41,662 bases of DNA, from positions 1-41,662 of the forward strand of contig NZ_BNAW01000069.1 in NCBI RefSeq assembly GCF_014654205.1, in the 5' to 3' direction. A program made the position numbers and the translations under genes. Below, piece after piece: positions 23,796-33,111 of the stretch. Each line of letters opens with the position of its first letter. The stretch's first letter is position 1. The stretch is from Amycolatopsis bullii. GTDB lineage: Bacteria; Actinomycetota; Actinomycetes; Mycobacteriales; Pseudonocardiaceae. The notes under the pieces are model-generated. The model made no database searches. It was given only the letters and a program-made list of their open reading frames with translations, and was not told where the DNA came from.

Positions 23796-23959
23796 GCAGC
23801 CCCCGAGTTCCACGCTACCGGAGGGCACCGACAAGAACCGGAGGCCGCGCAGCGGTTGTCCACAGGCCACACGTAGACCGCAGGCCGGCAACGCAACCCG
23901 ACCAACGACGTGATCGCGAACCGGCGCCCGGCAACGCAAGCCAACCCACGACGTCACCA

Positions 23960-24038
23960 GACCTCCCCCGCCCCTCATCCCAGCCTTCCCTTCAGGCGGC
24001 GGCCGCCTGAGAATCCCACCGGAGGGGCGGGGGAGGTC
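23960..24038. terminator. Large nested hairpin between convergent genes
   Basis: The outer arms 23960-23976 and 24022-24038 are perfect 17-bp complements (GACCTCCCCCGCCCCTC type). An inner GC-rich palindrome (23993-24009) sits in the loop. Upstream, at about 23887-23957, a segment around GGCAACGCAA and ACGACGT appears twice. The gap lies between the oxidoreductase and NADAR genes, both pointing into it. Confidence 0.75.
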
Positions 24039-24084
24039 GGACCCGCCCAGCCGCGGCAGAGCCAAAACGCCCCCCAGGTCACCC

Positions 24085-24660
24085 TTACCCACCCACAGAA
24101 TCTCCGATCCCCGACCCACCCCGAACATCCGCCAAAGCAAACCCCAGCAAGTTCAACCCCCGCCAACCCCGCGGCTTCCCCACCCGCGGATCATCCACAG
24201 CCAACCCGATCCCCCACACCCGATCCACCGGACTCGCCTCAACAAGCACACGCTCACCGGTTCCAGCCGAGTAGCGCCCCAGCTCCGGATGCTGAGCGAA
24301 CTTCGCCGCGTTCCCCTCGACCACAATCCGGTACCGGTGGGCCACCCACACGTCCTCGTCAAAGCCGCGCACCCGCCGCCCGAGATCCTTAACCTGCTTC
24401 GGATGCACCGCCGCGAGCACCTGCGCGGCCACCTCGTCGTCACCGAAAAGCTTCGCCTTGCGCCACATCATGTAGTGCTCGGCCGTCGCGAAGCGGACCT
24501 CGTCGACCGAAAACGGCGCGGGCCACCACTGGCTGAAACACCCCGCACCCACTCCGCCGCCGCGAGGGGGCCGGTGTCCCCAGAAGTACACGTACTTGAA
24601 CCGCCGGCCCGCGTCGAGTGCGCGGGTCAGCTCCTCGACACTCCGCGGATGACCGGCCAT
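24085..24660 (-). CDS. NADAR-domain protein (YbiA/DUF1768 fold)
   Basis: A 191-residue protein of the NADAR superfamily, whose characterised members are N-glycosidases or remove ADP-ribose from modified DNA bases or proteins. Family motifs are FWGHRPP near the start, CFSQWWPAPF, TAEHYMMWRKAKLFGD, NAAKFAQHPEL, VEASPVDRVWGIGLAVDDP and the C-terminal NLLGFALADVR. ATG at 24660 begins the conserved region; an in-frame ATG 36 bases upstream adds only a short Arg/Gly tail. No DarT-like ADP-ribosyltransferase is adjacent, so it looks like an orphan. Confidence 0.88.
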   Translation of the reverse strand: MAGHPRSVEELTRALDAGRRFKYVYFWGHRPPRGGGVGAGCFSQWWPAPFSVDEVRFATAEHYMMWRKAKLFGDDEVAAQVLAAVHPKQVKDLGRRVRGFDEDVWVAHRYRIVVEGNAAKFAQHPELGRYSAGTGERVLVEASPVDRVWGIGLAVDDPRVGKPRGWRGLNLLGFALADVRGGSGIGDSVGG

Positions 24661-24727
24661 ACCGCCAGTCTCACGCACGAACCGGCCGCCCCGCACCCGA
24701 AATAGCGCGAGGCGGCCGGAGCGAACC

Positions 24728-25933
24728 CTACGCGGCCACGTAGTTGCCGCTGAGGATCAACAGCACCTGGACCGTGATCCCGGTCCCGTAGTAGTCCGTC
24801 GCGTCCGGAGACCACGACGACACCGCCGTCCACAGCTTGTCCAGCCACGCCTGACTGCCCGGGTCCGCCATCGCCGCCACCGCGAACGGCGCCGTGAAGC
24901 ACGGGTGCTGCCCGCTCTCCGTCTTCGACCCCGACAGCGAATACCCGCTCTGGATCTTGGCCGGGTCCCCGCCCGTCGCCGACTTGATCCAGGTGTTCAT
25001 CTTGCGCACCTGGGCCGCCGCCGCGCTGCCGGAGAACGAAATCGCGTCCGCGCCGAGACGCCACGGGTCACGGCACGCGTTCCAGCTGTACTTGCCGTCG
25101 TACGGGCCCTCCAGGAAGTCCGCCGGCGCCGGCTTCGGCGTCGAGTTCGTGTTGACCACGAAGTCCGGCAGCAACCCCGTGTTCGGCGCGTACGACGACT
25201 GCAGCTGGCTCACCGCCGTCTCCGAACGAGTGCGGACCGACGTCCAGAAGCTGTCCCCGGTCGCCGCCGCGAACGCGCGCAGGTGGCCCGGCATCCAGTC
25301 CGACGAACGCGAGCTGTTGCGGTACTCCGCGTCGTTGCCCCAGTCGCCCAGCAGCGTGAACTTCGTGGTGCCGTTGACCTCGCTCTTCTTGATCGCGTTG
25401 ATGATCCGGACGGCTTCGGCCTTGTAGTTGACCGCACCGCCGCTGCCCCACTTCTTGTCCGCGATCAGCAGGCCGTAAGCGATCTCGAGGTCGCCGTCGG
25501 TGGCGGAGTCGCTGCCGTTGACGCTCTTGCAGTTCGCATCCTGCTCCGCCGCGTGCAGGTCCTTGTTGTTGACCGACGGGTGCGCCTTCACGAACTTCAG
25601 GATCCCGTCGACGATCGAGCGCGCCTGCGGGTCCTTCTCCGCCATCATCGCGGAGATCGTCATGCCGTACCCCTCGCCCTCGGCGACGAAGGCGTGGTCG
25701 GCGTCCTTGGACAGCACGGCGTAGGTGCCGGTGCCGCACTTGGTGGTCAGGAAGTTCTTCTTCCAGAAGTCGTAGTACTTCTGCAGCGCCGCGTCCTGCG
25801 TGGCCTGCGAAACGGACGGCCGCAGCGTTCCCGGCACGTACGGCGTGCCGGCCGCGGACGCACCGGCGGGCACACTCAGCAGCCCCGCGGCGAGCGCGGC
25901 CGAAACCACCACCGCGCGGACGACTCTTCTCAT
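24728..25933 (-). CDS. Secreted glycoside hydrolase family 8 (endoglucanase/chitosanase type)
   Basis: A 401-residue exported beta-glycanase. Residues 1-28 are a Sec signal ending ASAAG. The catalytic alpha6/alpha6 barrel shows FVAEGEGYGMTISAMMA with Glu85 as the probable general acid and ATDGDLEIAYGLLIADKKWG with Asp146, both hallmarks of GH8, followed by LLGDWGNDAEYRNSSRSSDW. GH8 enzymes cut cellulose, chitosan, lichenan or xylan; the specificity is not clear. The ATG at 25933 has GGAGG four bases upstream, preferred over 25951. An operator-like palindrome lies about 80 bases upstream, suggesting repression unless the polymer is present. Confidence 0.88.
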   Translation of the reverse strand: MRRVVRAVVVSAALAAGLLSVPAGASAAGTPYVPGTLRPSVSQATQDAALQKYYDFWKKNFLTTKCGTGTYAVLSKDADHAFVAEGEGYGMTISAMMAEKDPQARSIVDGILKFVKAHPSVNNKDLHAAEQDANCKSVNGSDSATDGDLEIAYGLLIADKKWGSGGAVNYKAEAVRIINAIKKSEVNGTTKFTLLGDWGNDAEYRNSSRSSDWMPGHLRAFAAATGDSFWTSVRTRSETAVSQLQSSYAPNTGLLPDFVVNTNSTPKPAPADFLEGPYDGKYSWNACRDPWRLGADAISFSGSAAAAQVRKMNTWIKSATGGDPAKIQSGYSLSGSKTESGQHPCFTAPFAVAAMADPGSQAWLDKLWTAVSSWSPDATDYYGTGITVQVLLILSGNYVAA

Positions 25934-26010
25934 GACTCCTCCGTAGGACATCGTTGGCTGCGGCGAAGGTGATCGAAGCCTGACAGAAGGTTCAAGACCA
26001 GGTCAAGAGG

Positions 26011-26029
26011 GTTAGGAAACTTTCCTTAC
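26011..26029. promoter_or_regulatory. Operator-like palindrome upstream of the GH8 gene
   Basis: GTTAGGAAACTTTCCTTAC contains a perfect 13-bp palindrome AGGAAACTTTCCT (26014-26026). It lies in the divergent gap between the GH8 gene and the PPOX gene. Similar palindromes near actinobacterial glycanase genes are repressor targets as far as I recall, but the regulator is not in this window. Confidence 0.55.
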
Positions 26030-26075
26030 TATTACCGTCGGTGGGTCCCGCCCCACCTCGCCGACCCGGACGGAC

Positions 26076-26081
26076 TAGCGT
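26076..26081 (+). promoter_or_regulatory. -10 box of a probable leaderless PPOX transcript
   Basis: TAGCGT ends seven bases before the ATG at 26089; no ribosome site or clear -35 is visible. Confidence 0.4.
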
Positions 26082-26088
26082 GGCGGTC

Positions 26089-26490
26089 ATGAAGATCGAC
26101 CTCGACGGCCGCGGGCCGGACTTCCGCGCGTTCTGGACCGAGCGCCACCTGGCCACGCTGACCACGGTCCGGCCGGACGGCACCCCGCACGTCGTCGCGG
26201 TCGGCGTGACCGTCGACTTCGAGGCCGGCCTCGCCCGGGTGATCACCTTCGCCCCGTCGGTCAAGGCCCGCCTCGTGCGCGCCGCGGGCGCGGCCGGGAT
26301 CCCGGTCGCCGTCTGCCAGCTCGACGGCCCGCGCTGGTCCACATTGGAGGGACGCGCGGTGCTGCGTGACGACCCGGAATCGGTGCGGAACGCCGAAAAC
26401 CGGTACGCCGCCCGCTACCGGCAGCCCAAACCGAACCCGCAGCGGGTCGTCATCGAGATCGCCGTGACCCGGGTGCTCGGCAACGCCTAG
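26089..26490 (+). CDS. Pyridoxamine 5'-phosphate oxidase-family protein (PPOX class, probably F420-dependent)
   Basis: A 133-residue split-barrel flavin/deazaflavin-binding protein. Family features are FWTERHLATLTTVRPDGTPHVVAV at the start, ITFAPSVKARLVRAAG, PVAVCQLDGPRWSTLEGRAVL in the middle and RYAARYRQPKPNPQRVVIEI at the end. In actinobacteria this subgroup mostly uses coenzyme F420 for redox reactions on unknown substrates. The ATG at 26089 is chosen because of the -10 box just upstream. Its TAG stop shares the CTAG palindrome with the stop of the convergent TetR gene. Confidence 0.85.
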   Translation: MKIDLDGRGPDFRAFWTERHLATLTTVRPDGTPHVVAVGVTVDFEAGLARVITFAPSVKARLVRAAGAAGIPVAVCQLDGPRWSTLEGRAVLRDDPESVRNAENRYAARYRQPKPNPQRVVIEIAVTRVLGNA

Positions 26491-26995
26491 CCCCCGGCTC
26501 GCGAGTGCACCAGGCGGGTGTACTCGGCCAGCAGCTCCGTCAGCTCGCCGTGCTCCCCCGCCGACGCCAGCTGCTGGTGACCCACCAGCATCGCCATCCC
26601 GAGTGACGTCAGCGTCCGTGCCAGCGCCCGGTCGCCGACGATCCCTTCGACCGCCTTGCCGACCGCTCGCCGCCGGGCCGCGTCGACGCGCTCTTGCACC
26701 GCCCGGACGGTGCCGTCGTTCAGCGCCCAGGCCCGGATGGCCGCCTCGGCCTCGTGGGGCAGCGCCAGCGTGCGGTCCATCAGCACGGCGAAATCCACAG
26801 GGGAGCCGAGCAGCTGCCGGCTCTCCCAGTGCTCCAGCAGCTGCGTCACGAACCCCGGCCAGCCCAGGAAGTGGTGGTAGAACGACCCGCTCGTGACACC
26901 CAGTTCGCGGCACAGCGCGCCGACGTTCAACCCCGTGAAACCGTGCTCCGCGAGCACCTTCAGCGAAGCCTCGAAGTACTCGCGGCGCGAGGGCA

Positions 26996-26996
<1 letters not shown>
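26487..26996 (-). CDS. TetR-family transcriptional regulator
   Basis: A 169-residue regulator, short for the family. The N-terminal HTH has LKVLAEHGFTGLNVGALCRELGVTSGSFYHHFLGW. The remaining helices (EAAIRAWALNDGTVRAVQERV, ALARTLTSLGMAMLVGHQQL) form the ligand domain. The ATG at 26996 overlaps the stop of the acyl-CoA synthetase by one base (TGATG). Coupling to an acyl-CoA synthetase suggests that a fatty acid or acyl-CoA is the effector, as in FadR/FasR-like TetR proteins; this is inference. Confidence 0.88.
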
Positions 26997-28540
<1,544 letters not shown>

Positions 28541-28642
28541 GGAGTTCCCTTCGGGCCGGCACTGGACCGTAGACCGCTCTATGGTGCGTCGCCGCTCAGG
28601 GCGCGTCAATGCCGGACAGGAGGTCACCCGCCGGCCGCGGAT

Positions 28643-28695
28643 GCAGTGAACGACTCATTCCTGGCGTCGCACGTCAGGAATGAGTCATTCACTGC
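28643..28695. terminator. Hairpin after the iniC-like gene
   Basis: Arms of 21 bp (28643-28663 and 28675-28695) pair with one mismatch around an 11-base loop. The stem contains GACTCATTCCTG and its complement. It lies between the end of the minus-strand dynamin operon and the start of the synthetase operon. It lacks a U-tract and may be a dispersed palindromic element acting as terminator. Confidence 0.75.
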
Positions 28696-28711
28696 AGGCA
28701 TACCGGAAGAG

Positions 28712-29914
28712 TCAGGCGAAGAGCGCGAGCAGTCCCTCGGTGGACCGCACCACCACGTGCGCCGCCGTCCGCTCGGCGTGCGGGCGGTCCGGGCGCTCGG
28801 CCTCGTGCCGCCAGCGCCGCAGCGCGTCGAGGCCGGCGTCGTAGATCTCGTTCGGGTCCGCGTCCGGCTCCAGGCCGAGGCGGTCGGCGGGCGCCGTGCC
28901 CTGCGCCCCCAGCAACCGGACCGCTTCTTCGGCGGGCTCGCCGGACAACGCCGTGCGGCCGCCGCGGATGTCGGCGATCAGCCGGAGCTCGCGGAAGTCG
29001 TGCGCGGCCGCGGCGAACCGTTCCACCCGGGACACCAGCCGGTCGCCGCCCGGGCGGGGCTGCGCCGCCAGCAGCGCCTCCAGCCGGATGATCGCCGTGC
29101 GCGCCCGCAGCGCCTCGGCGCGCGCGACGAAGCACCCGGCCAGGGTGTCCCGCAGCTCGCCCAACCCGCTGCGGCGCACCAGTTCCGCCGAAAGCTTGAC
29201 GCGGTCGTCGCAGCCGGTGCGGATCAGCGTGAGCGCCAGCCGGACGCCGAACATCCCGAACCGCACCACCAGCGACCGCCGCGTCTCGACCGGGATCGGG
29301 CCCGGGAACGCCGGATCGGTGAACGAATCCACCGACAGCACGTGCCGTTCGAGCTCCTCGCGCGGCACCGCGGCGAACGCCGCCAGGAGGTCGAATTCGT
29401 CGTCACGCAAGGATCGGCCGCCGTAGGCGAGCTGCCCGGCGACGGCGATCACGCCCAGGAAGCCGGTGCACAACGGGTCTTCCCGCCACGCGCGCCGCGC
29501 GAGCTGCTTCGCGGTGAGGAGCGCGTCGATCCGGCCCGCGCCGACCTCGTCGGCCCGCGACAGCACCAGCACCGAGTTCACCGCGCTCTGCCGCGCGAAC
29601 GCCGAGCCACCCGGCGGGTGCGCCGCCGCGAGCTCGTCCGGCTCGAGGTGGCGGACCAGCCGGACCGTCGCGTCCGGGACGTCGTCGGCCGGGCCGGGGT
29701 CGTCCAGCAGCACCAGATCACGCAGTGCGCGCGTCGGCCACTCGCCCAGCGCGGCGGCGAGCGTCGTCTTCCCCGACGACGGCGCCCCCGTGAACGCGAC
29801 GCGCAACGGCTGCTCCAGCCGGTTCAGGCAGTCGTGCAGCATCGCCGAAGCCCGCGGGTCGTCCCGGTAGAGCCCGGCCGCGGCGTGCAGCAGGTCGCGG
29901 ACGTCCTGCGTCAC
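28712..29914 (-). CDS. iniC-like: Dynamin-like GTPase, IniC-like
   Basis: A 400-residue GTPase of the bacterial dynamin type, third gene of an iniBAC-like operon. The G1 loop is GAPSSGKT (43-50), the G3-like region VLLDDPGPAD and the G4-like region VLVLSRADE. The remaining helical part (CFVARAEALRARTAIIRLEALLAA, SRVERFAAAAHDFRELRLIADI) resembles the stalk. There is no obvious membrane segment, so it probably works as a partner of the larger IniA-like protein at the membrane. The GTG start overlaps the stop of the previous gene by four bases (GTGA). Mycobacterial IniA is a membrane-remodelling dynamin induced by cell-wall drugs. Confidence 0.8.
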   Translation of the reverse strand: MTQDVRDLLHAAAGLYRDDPRASAMLHDCLNRLEQPLRVAFTGAPSSGKTTLAAALGEWPTRALRDLVLLDDPGPADDVPDATVRLVRHLEPDELAAAHPPGGSAFARQSAVNSVLVLSRADEVGAGRIDALLTAKQLARRAWREDPLCTGFLGVIAVAGQLAYGGRSLRDDEFDLLAAFAAVPREELERHVLSVDSFTDPAFPGPIPVETRRSLVVRFGMFGVRLALTLIRTGCDDRVKLSAELVRRSGLGELRDTLAGCFVARAEALRARTAIIRLEALLAAQPRPGGDRLVSRVERFAAAAHDFRELRLIADIRGGRTALSGEPAEEAVRLLGAQGTAPADRLGLEPDADPNEIYDAGLDALRRWRHEAERPDRPHAERTAAHVVVRSTEGLLALFA

Positions 29915-31692
29915 GCCGAAAGCTCCCGCCGCTGCTGCCGTCCGGCGATCGTGCCGAGCTCGCCCGCGCGCTGGTGCAGCCCGGCGAGCCGGTCGATCTC
30001 GCGGCGGATGTGCCCGGTCCGCCGCTCGCGCTCGGCGGTGCCGGCCAGGATCGTCTCGCGCTCGAGCGTCAGCTCGTCGGCGAGTTCCTCGGCCAGCCCG
30101 GTGAAGTGGTCGCGCAGCCGCCGCTGGACGACGCGGATGGCGTCGCGGCATTCCTTGCTGAACCGGAGGAAGACGTCGTCGACGTGCCGCTGCGCCGCCT
30201 GCTTGGCGACGGCCTGGCGCCGCTGCAGCCGCATCCCGCCTTCGTCCTTGATCGTCTTGGCGGCGAACGCCGCACCGGCGCCGAGCGAGACCGGGTTGAT
30301 CAGCGGCAGCCCGGCGAGGCTGGTGACCAGGCCGAACATCAGCACGCCGCCGTAGGACCCGCGCAGGCCGGTGAACGCCTGCTGGCCGATCTTGAACTTC
30401 TCGATCTTCGGCCGCCCGACGTCGTCGAGGTGCTCCAGACCCGAGCCGTCGAGCCGCAGGTCGGGCAGCGCGTGGTCGTACTGGGCGCCGAAGCACGCCG
30501 CGACCGCCTGCGCGATCCACTCCGCCCGGTCGGCCAGCCATGTGTAGTTGACGTCGACGGCCTCGGCCAGCGCGTTGTCCAGCCAGGGCGCGAATTCGTC
30601 CCACACCTTCGCCGGGTCGCCTTCGTCGAAGGTCCGGTCGATCGTGTTGACGATCTTGCGGGTCCGCTCGCGAAGGTCGTACTCGGCGTCGGACAGCAGG
30701 TCGGTGATCTCGTCGGAAAGCAGGTTCTGCCACCGGGTGTTCTGGCGGCGCAGGTCGTCGGCGCGGCGCTGGGCCCGCTGCAGCAGGGCGGCCTGACCGA
30801 GCCCGGCGTCCTGGCCCACGGCGTCCATGCGATCGCGCAGTGACTCGACGAGTTCGGCGGCGGCGGCGCGCACACCGACGGCGGCGAGCAGCGCGCGGGA
30901 CTGCTCGGGCGGACGCGCGGCCTGCTCGGTGATCCACCCCAGCAGCTCCGGGAATCCCGAGCGGGCGTTGAGTTCCGCGTCGCCGGTTTTCGCGGCGGCT
31001 TGGCGGACGACGGCCGAAACGGGCAGGACGGGCGCGTCGATCCCGGCCTCGCCGAGCAGGCCGCGATCGCGTTCGGCGACCGCGCGCCACCCGGGGCAGG
31101 CATCGATCTTGGTGAGCGCCAGCACGACGTGCGGGCACCACGTGCGCACGTGCCGCGCGAGCGCGAGTTCGGCGGGACTCAGCGGAGCGGTCGCGTCGGA
31201 GACGAGGATCACCGCGTCGGCTTCGGCGAGCAGGTCCAGTGCCGCGGCCGTGCGCGGCGACCGCGGGTCACCGACCGGCGGGGTGTCGACCAGGACGAGG
31301 CCGGCGGAAAGGAGTTCGCGGGGCACGCCGACCTCGACGCGGCTGAGCGTGCCGGCGGGCCGGGCGCCGAGCTCGCCGGTGAGCCGTTCGACCGCGACGG
31401 GGATCCGTTCGCGGGACCGGCCGACGAGGGTCGCGGCGGGTTCGGCGGAGTAGGCGATTTCCGTGGGCACGGCGGGGGTCGCGGCGTCGCCGACCGCGCA
31501 CACCGGCGCATTCAGCACGGCGTTGAGCAGGTATCCCTTGCCCTGTTTGGGGAAGCCGAGCACGCCGAGCCGGGTCTGCCCGACCGGGGCGTCCCGGCGT
31601 CTGCGCAGGCGCTCGGCGAGATCGGCGCGGCCGTGCGTGCGGCACGCGTCCAGCGTCTCGTTGAGCACTTCGAGCCAAGCCGGTGCGGTCAC
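29911..31692 (-). CDS. iniA-like: Dynamin-like GTPase, IniA-like
   Basis: A 593-residue dynamin-family protein. The G domain has GFPKQGKG (46-53) where GxxxxGK[S/T] is expected, so the P-loop Ser/Thr is replaced by Gly. G3 is LVDTPPVGD (Asp136) and G4 LTKID (194-197). A long helical region follows (RRADDLRRQNTRWQNLLSDEI) and a hydrophobic paddle-like stretch LMFGLVTSLAGLPLINPVSL, then a charged coiled C-terminus. This is the layout of membrane-binding bacterial dynamins such as IniA. I chose GTG at 31692 because upstream candidates (31755, 31716) fall in or next to the intercistronic hairpin at 31734-31776; the start remains uncertain. Confidence 0.8.
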   Translation of the reverse strand: MTAPAWLEVLNETLDACRTHGRADLAERLRRRRDAPVGQTRLGVLGFPKQGKGYLLNAVLNAPVCAVGDAATPAVPTEIAYSAEPAATLVGRSRERIPVAVERLTGELGARPAGTLSRVEVGVPRELLSAGLVLVDTPPVGDPRSPRTAAALDLLAEADAVILVSDATAPLSPAELALARHVRTWCPHVVLALTKIDACPGWRAVAERDRGLLGEAGIDAPVLPVSAVVRQAAAKTGDAELNARSGFPELLGWITEQAARPPEQSRALLAAVGVRAAAAELVESLRDRMDAVGQDAGLGQAALLQRAQRRADDLRRQNTRWQNLLSDEITDLLSDAEYDLRERTRKIVNTIDRTFDEGDPAKVWDEFAPWLDNALAEAVDVNYTWLADRAEWIAQAVAACFGAQYDHALPDLRLDGSGLEHLDDVGRPKIEKFKIGQQAFTGLRGSYGGVLMFGLVTSLAGLPLINPVSLGAGAAFAAKTIKDEGGMRLQRRQAVAKQAAQRHVDDVFLRFSKECRDAIRVVQRRLRDHFTGLAEELADELTLERETILAGTAERERRTGHIRREIDRLAGLHQRAGELGTIAGRQQRRELSA

Positions 31693-31733
31693 GATGGTCG
31701 AGTGTCCCCGGTTCACTCCCCGTACGCACACCG

Positions 31734-31776
31734 GGTGCCCGTCCCGCGGCTGCACCCAGACCGCGGGACGGGCACC
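31734..31776 (-). terminator. Intercistronic hairpin between iniB-like and iniA-like genes
   Basis: Perfect 16-bp arms (31734-31749 and 31761-31776) around an 11-base loop, 18 bases after the iniB-like stop. There is no U-tract. It probably protects or partly terminates the iniB-like mRNA, keeping it more abundant than the dynamin message. Confidence 0.75.
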
Positions 31777-31793
31777 GGTGACCGGTTCGGGGA

Positions 31794-32807
31794 TCAGTGC
31801 CCGAGGTGGATGTCGTTGCCGGAGGCGAGGTCGCCCAGGTGCAGGTTGCCCAGGGCGTTGTGGCTGACGTCGGCGACGTCGGACACCACGTCGTGGACGG
31901 CCGTGGTGTTGCCGGAGGCGAGCTCGCCGACCTGGCCGACGACGTTGTGGTCGACGTTGAGGCCGGTGGCGGAGGTCACCGTGTTGGTGACGTCACCGAG
32001 GCCGTGGACGGCGTTCGAGACCTCGCCGGTGACGTGCTTGACGTCGACGTCTCCCGCACCCTTGAGGATGCCGGAGAAGTCGCCGACGTGGCTGGTCACG
32101 CCGCTGGTCACGCCGCCGACGCCGAGGGAGCCGGTCACGTTGCCGACGGTGTCGGCGATGTCGCCCACGTGGCCGTTGACCTCGTGGAGCTCCGCGTTGG
32201 AGGTGGCGAGGACCTGCTGCGCCTCGCCGACGCCCGCGGCCGCGGCGTAGGCCACGTTGCCGGTCACGCCGGTCTCCGGGTCGGTCAGGTACGCCGGAGC
32301 CGCGGTCAGGTTGGCCAGCGCCTGCGAGTCCAGGCCGTGGGCCAGGTCGCCACCGACGATGACGCTGGTGACGTTGCCGGCCAGCGCGGTGACGTTGCCG
32401 GCGTTGGTGATGTCGTTGACGGCCGGGACGGCGGGCAGGCCGAGGTCGCCCACGACCGGGAGCTCGCCGACGCCCAGGTCGCCCACGCCCGGCAGGCCCG
32501 AGGTGGCCGGCAGGCCCAGGCCCGAGGTGAGGGCGGTGAGCTGGTCGATCGCACCCTGGAGGCCCGGGGCGTCGGTGCCGACCGGGGACAGGTCGCCGAC
32601 GACGGGCAGGCCGCCCACGGCCGGGAGGCTGTCGACCGGCACGTAGTCGAGCACCAGCGGGATGACCTCGTGCACGTCGGCGGCGCTCACGTCGCCGAGA
32701 CCGGCGGCGGCGAGGACGCCCTGCGGGTCCGTCCCGAAGGCCGCCAGCGCGGTCGGGTCGTTGAGCAGGTTGAGGGCGAAGTCGTGCAACGTCTGCACGG
32801 AGTCCAT
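31794..32807 (-). CDS. iniB-like: IniB N-terminal-domain protein, Gly/Val/Asn-rich
   Basis: A 337-residue protein. The first about 55 residues (DSVQTLHDFALNLLNDPTAL, then GTDPQGVLAAAGLGDVSAAD) match the conserved IniB N-terminal domain. The rest is low-complexity, made of short units such as VGDLG, GNVTG, SHVGDFSG and HNVVGQVGEL, rich in Gly, Val, Asp and Asn. There is no standard signal peptide, as in mycobacterial IniB, which is nevertheless found in the envelope. Role unknown; iniBAC genes respond to cell-wall stress. The ATG at 32807 has AGGAGA nine bases upstream; the reading frame extends further but without this support. Confidence 0.82.
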   Translation of the reverse strand: MDSVQTLHDFALNLLNDPTALAAFGTDPQGVLAAAGLGDVSAADVHEVIPLVLDYVPVDSLPAVGGLPVVGDLSPVGTDAPGLQGAIDQLTALTSGLGLPATSGLPGVGDLGVGELPVVGDLGLPAVPAVNDITNAGNVTALAGNVTSVIVGGDLAHGLDSQALANLTAAPAYLTDPETGVTGNVAYAAAAGVGEAQQVLATSNAELHEVNGHVGDIADTVGNVTGSLGVGGVTSGVTSHVGDFSGILKGAGDVDVKHVTGEVSNAVHGLGDVTNTVTSATGLNVDHNVVGQVGELASGNTTAVHDVVSDVADVSHNALGNLHLGDLASGNDIHLGH

Positions 32808-33111
32808 GGGGATTTCTCCTGATCCGGTGGTTCGGGGGACAGCACGGGCCGCAGGGACCGGTGCTCCGACATCAAGGTAGGGAGAGCGTCCCCCAGCGCA
32901 CATCGGGGATCACTCCGAGTCGCAGCCCAGTCAGCCGATAGGGGATCGATATGTCATCGTTAGGGAGTTAGGGGGTCATCCGAGACGCGTTCAGTTGGGT
33001 TAAATCCCTCCAGACCCTTGCCTGACTAACCCGTTTGGGTGAGGATGCCCGGAGCCCTAGGGGGATTCCGTCCCCCCGATCGGCCGCCACGAGGTGAGGA
33101 GGAAAGCGCCG
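32808..33111. promoter_or_regulatory. Divergent control region of the iniB-like and Hsp70-like genes
   Basis: A 304-bp gap between two divergent operons. It holds a direct repeat GTTAGGGA-GTTAGGGG (32959-32974), a nearby ATAGGGGA, and inverted GGGTTA/TAACCC elements between about 32998 and 33033. A small stem GGGGGA-N5-TCCCCC sits just before the Hsp70-like gene. The clustered GTTAGGG-like units are candidates for binding of the LuxR regulator encoded at 34224. I could not fix promoter boxes with confidence. Confidence 0.5.

Noticed and set aside
31693..31755. ATG start of the IniA-like protein at 31755
   Set aside because: The codons fall within the 16-bp hairpin and give an unlikely N-terminus; kept only as an alternative.
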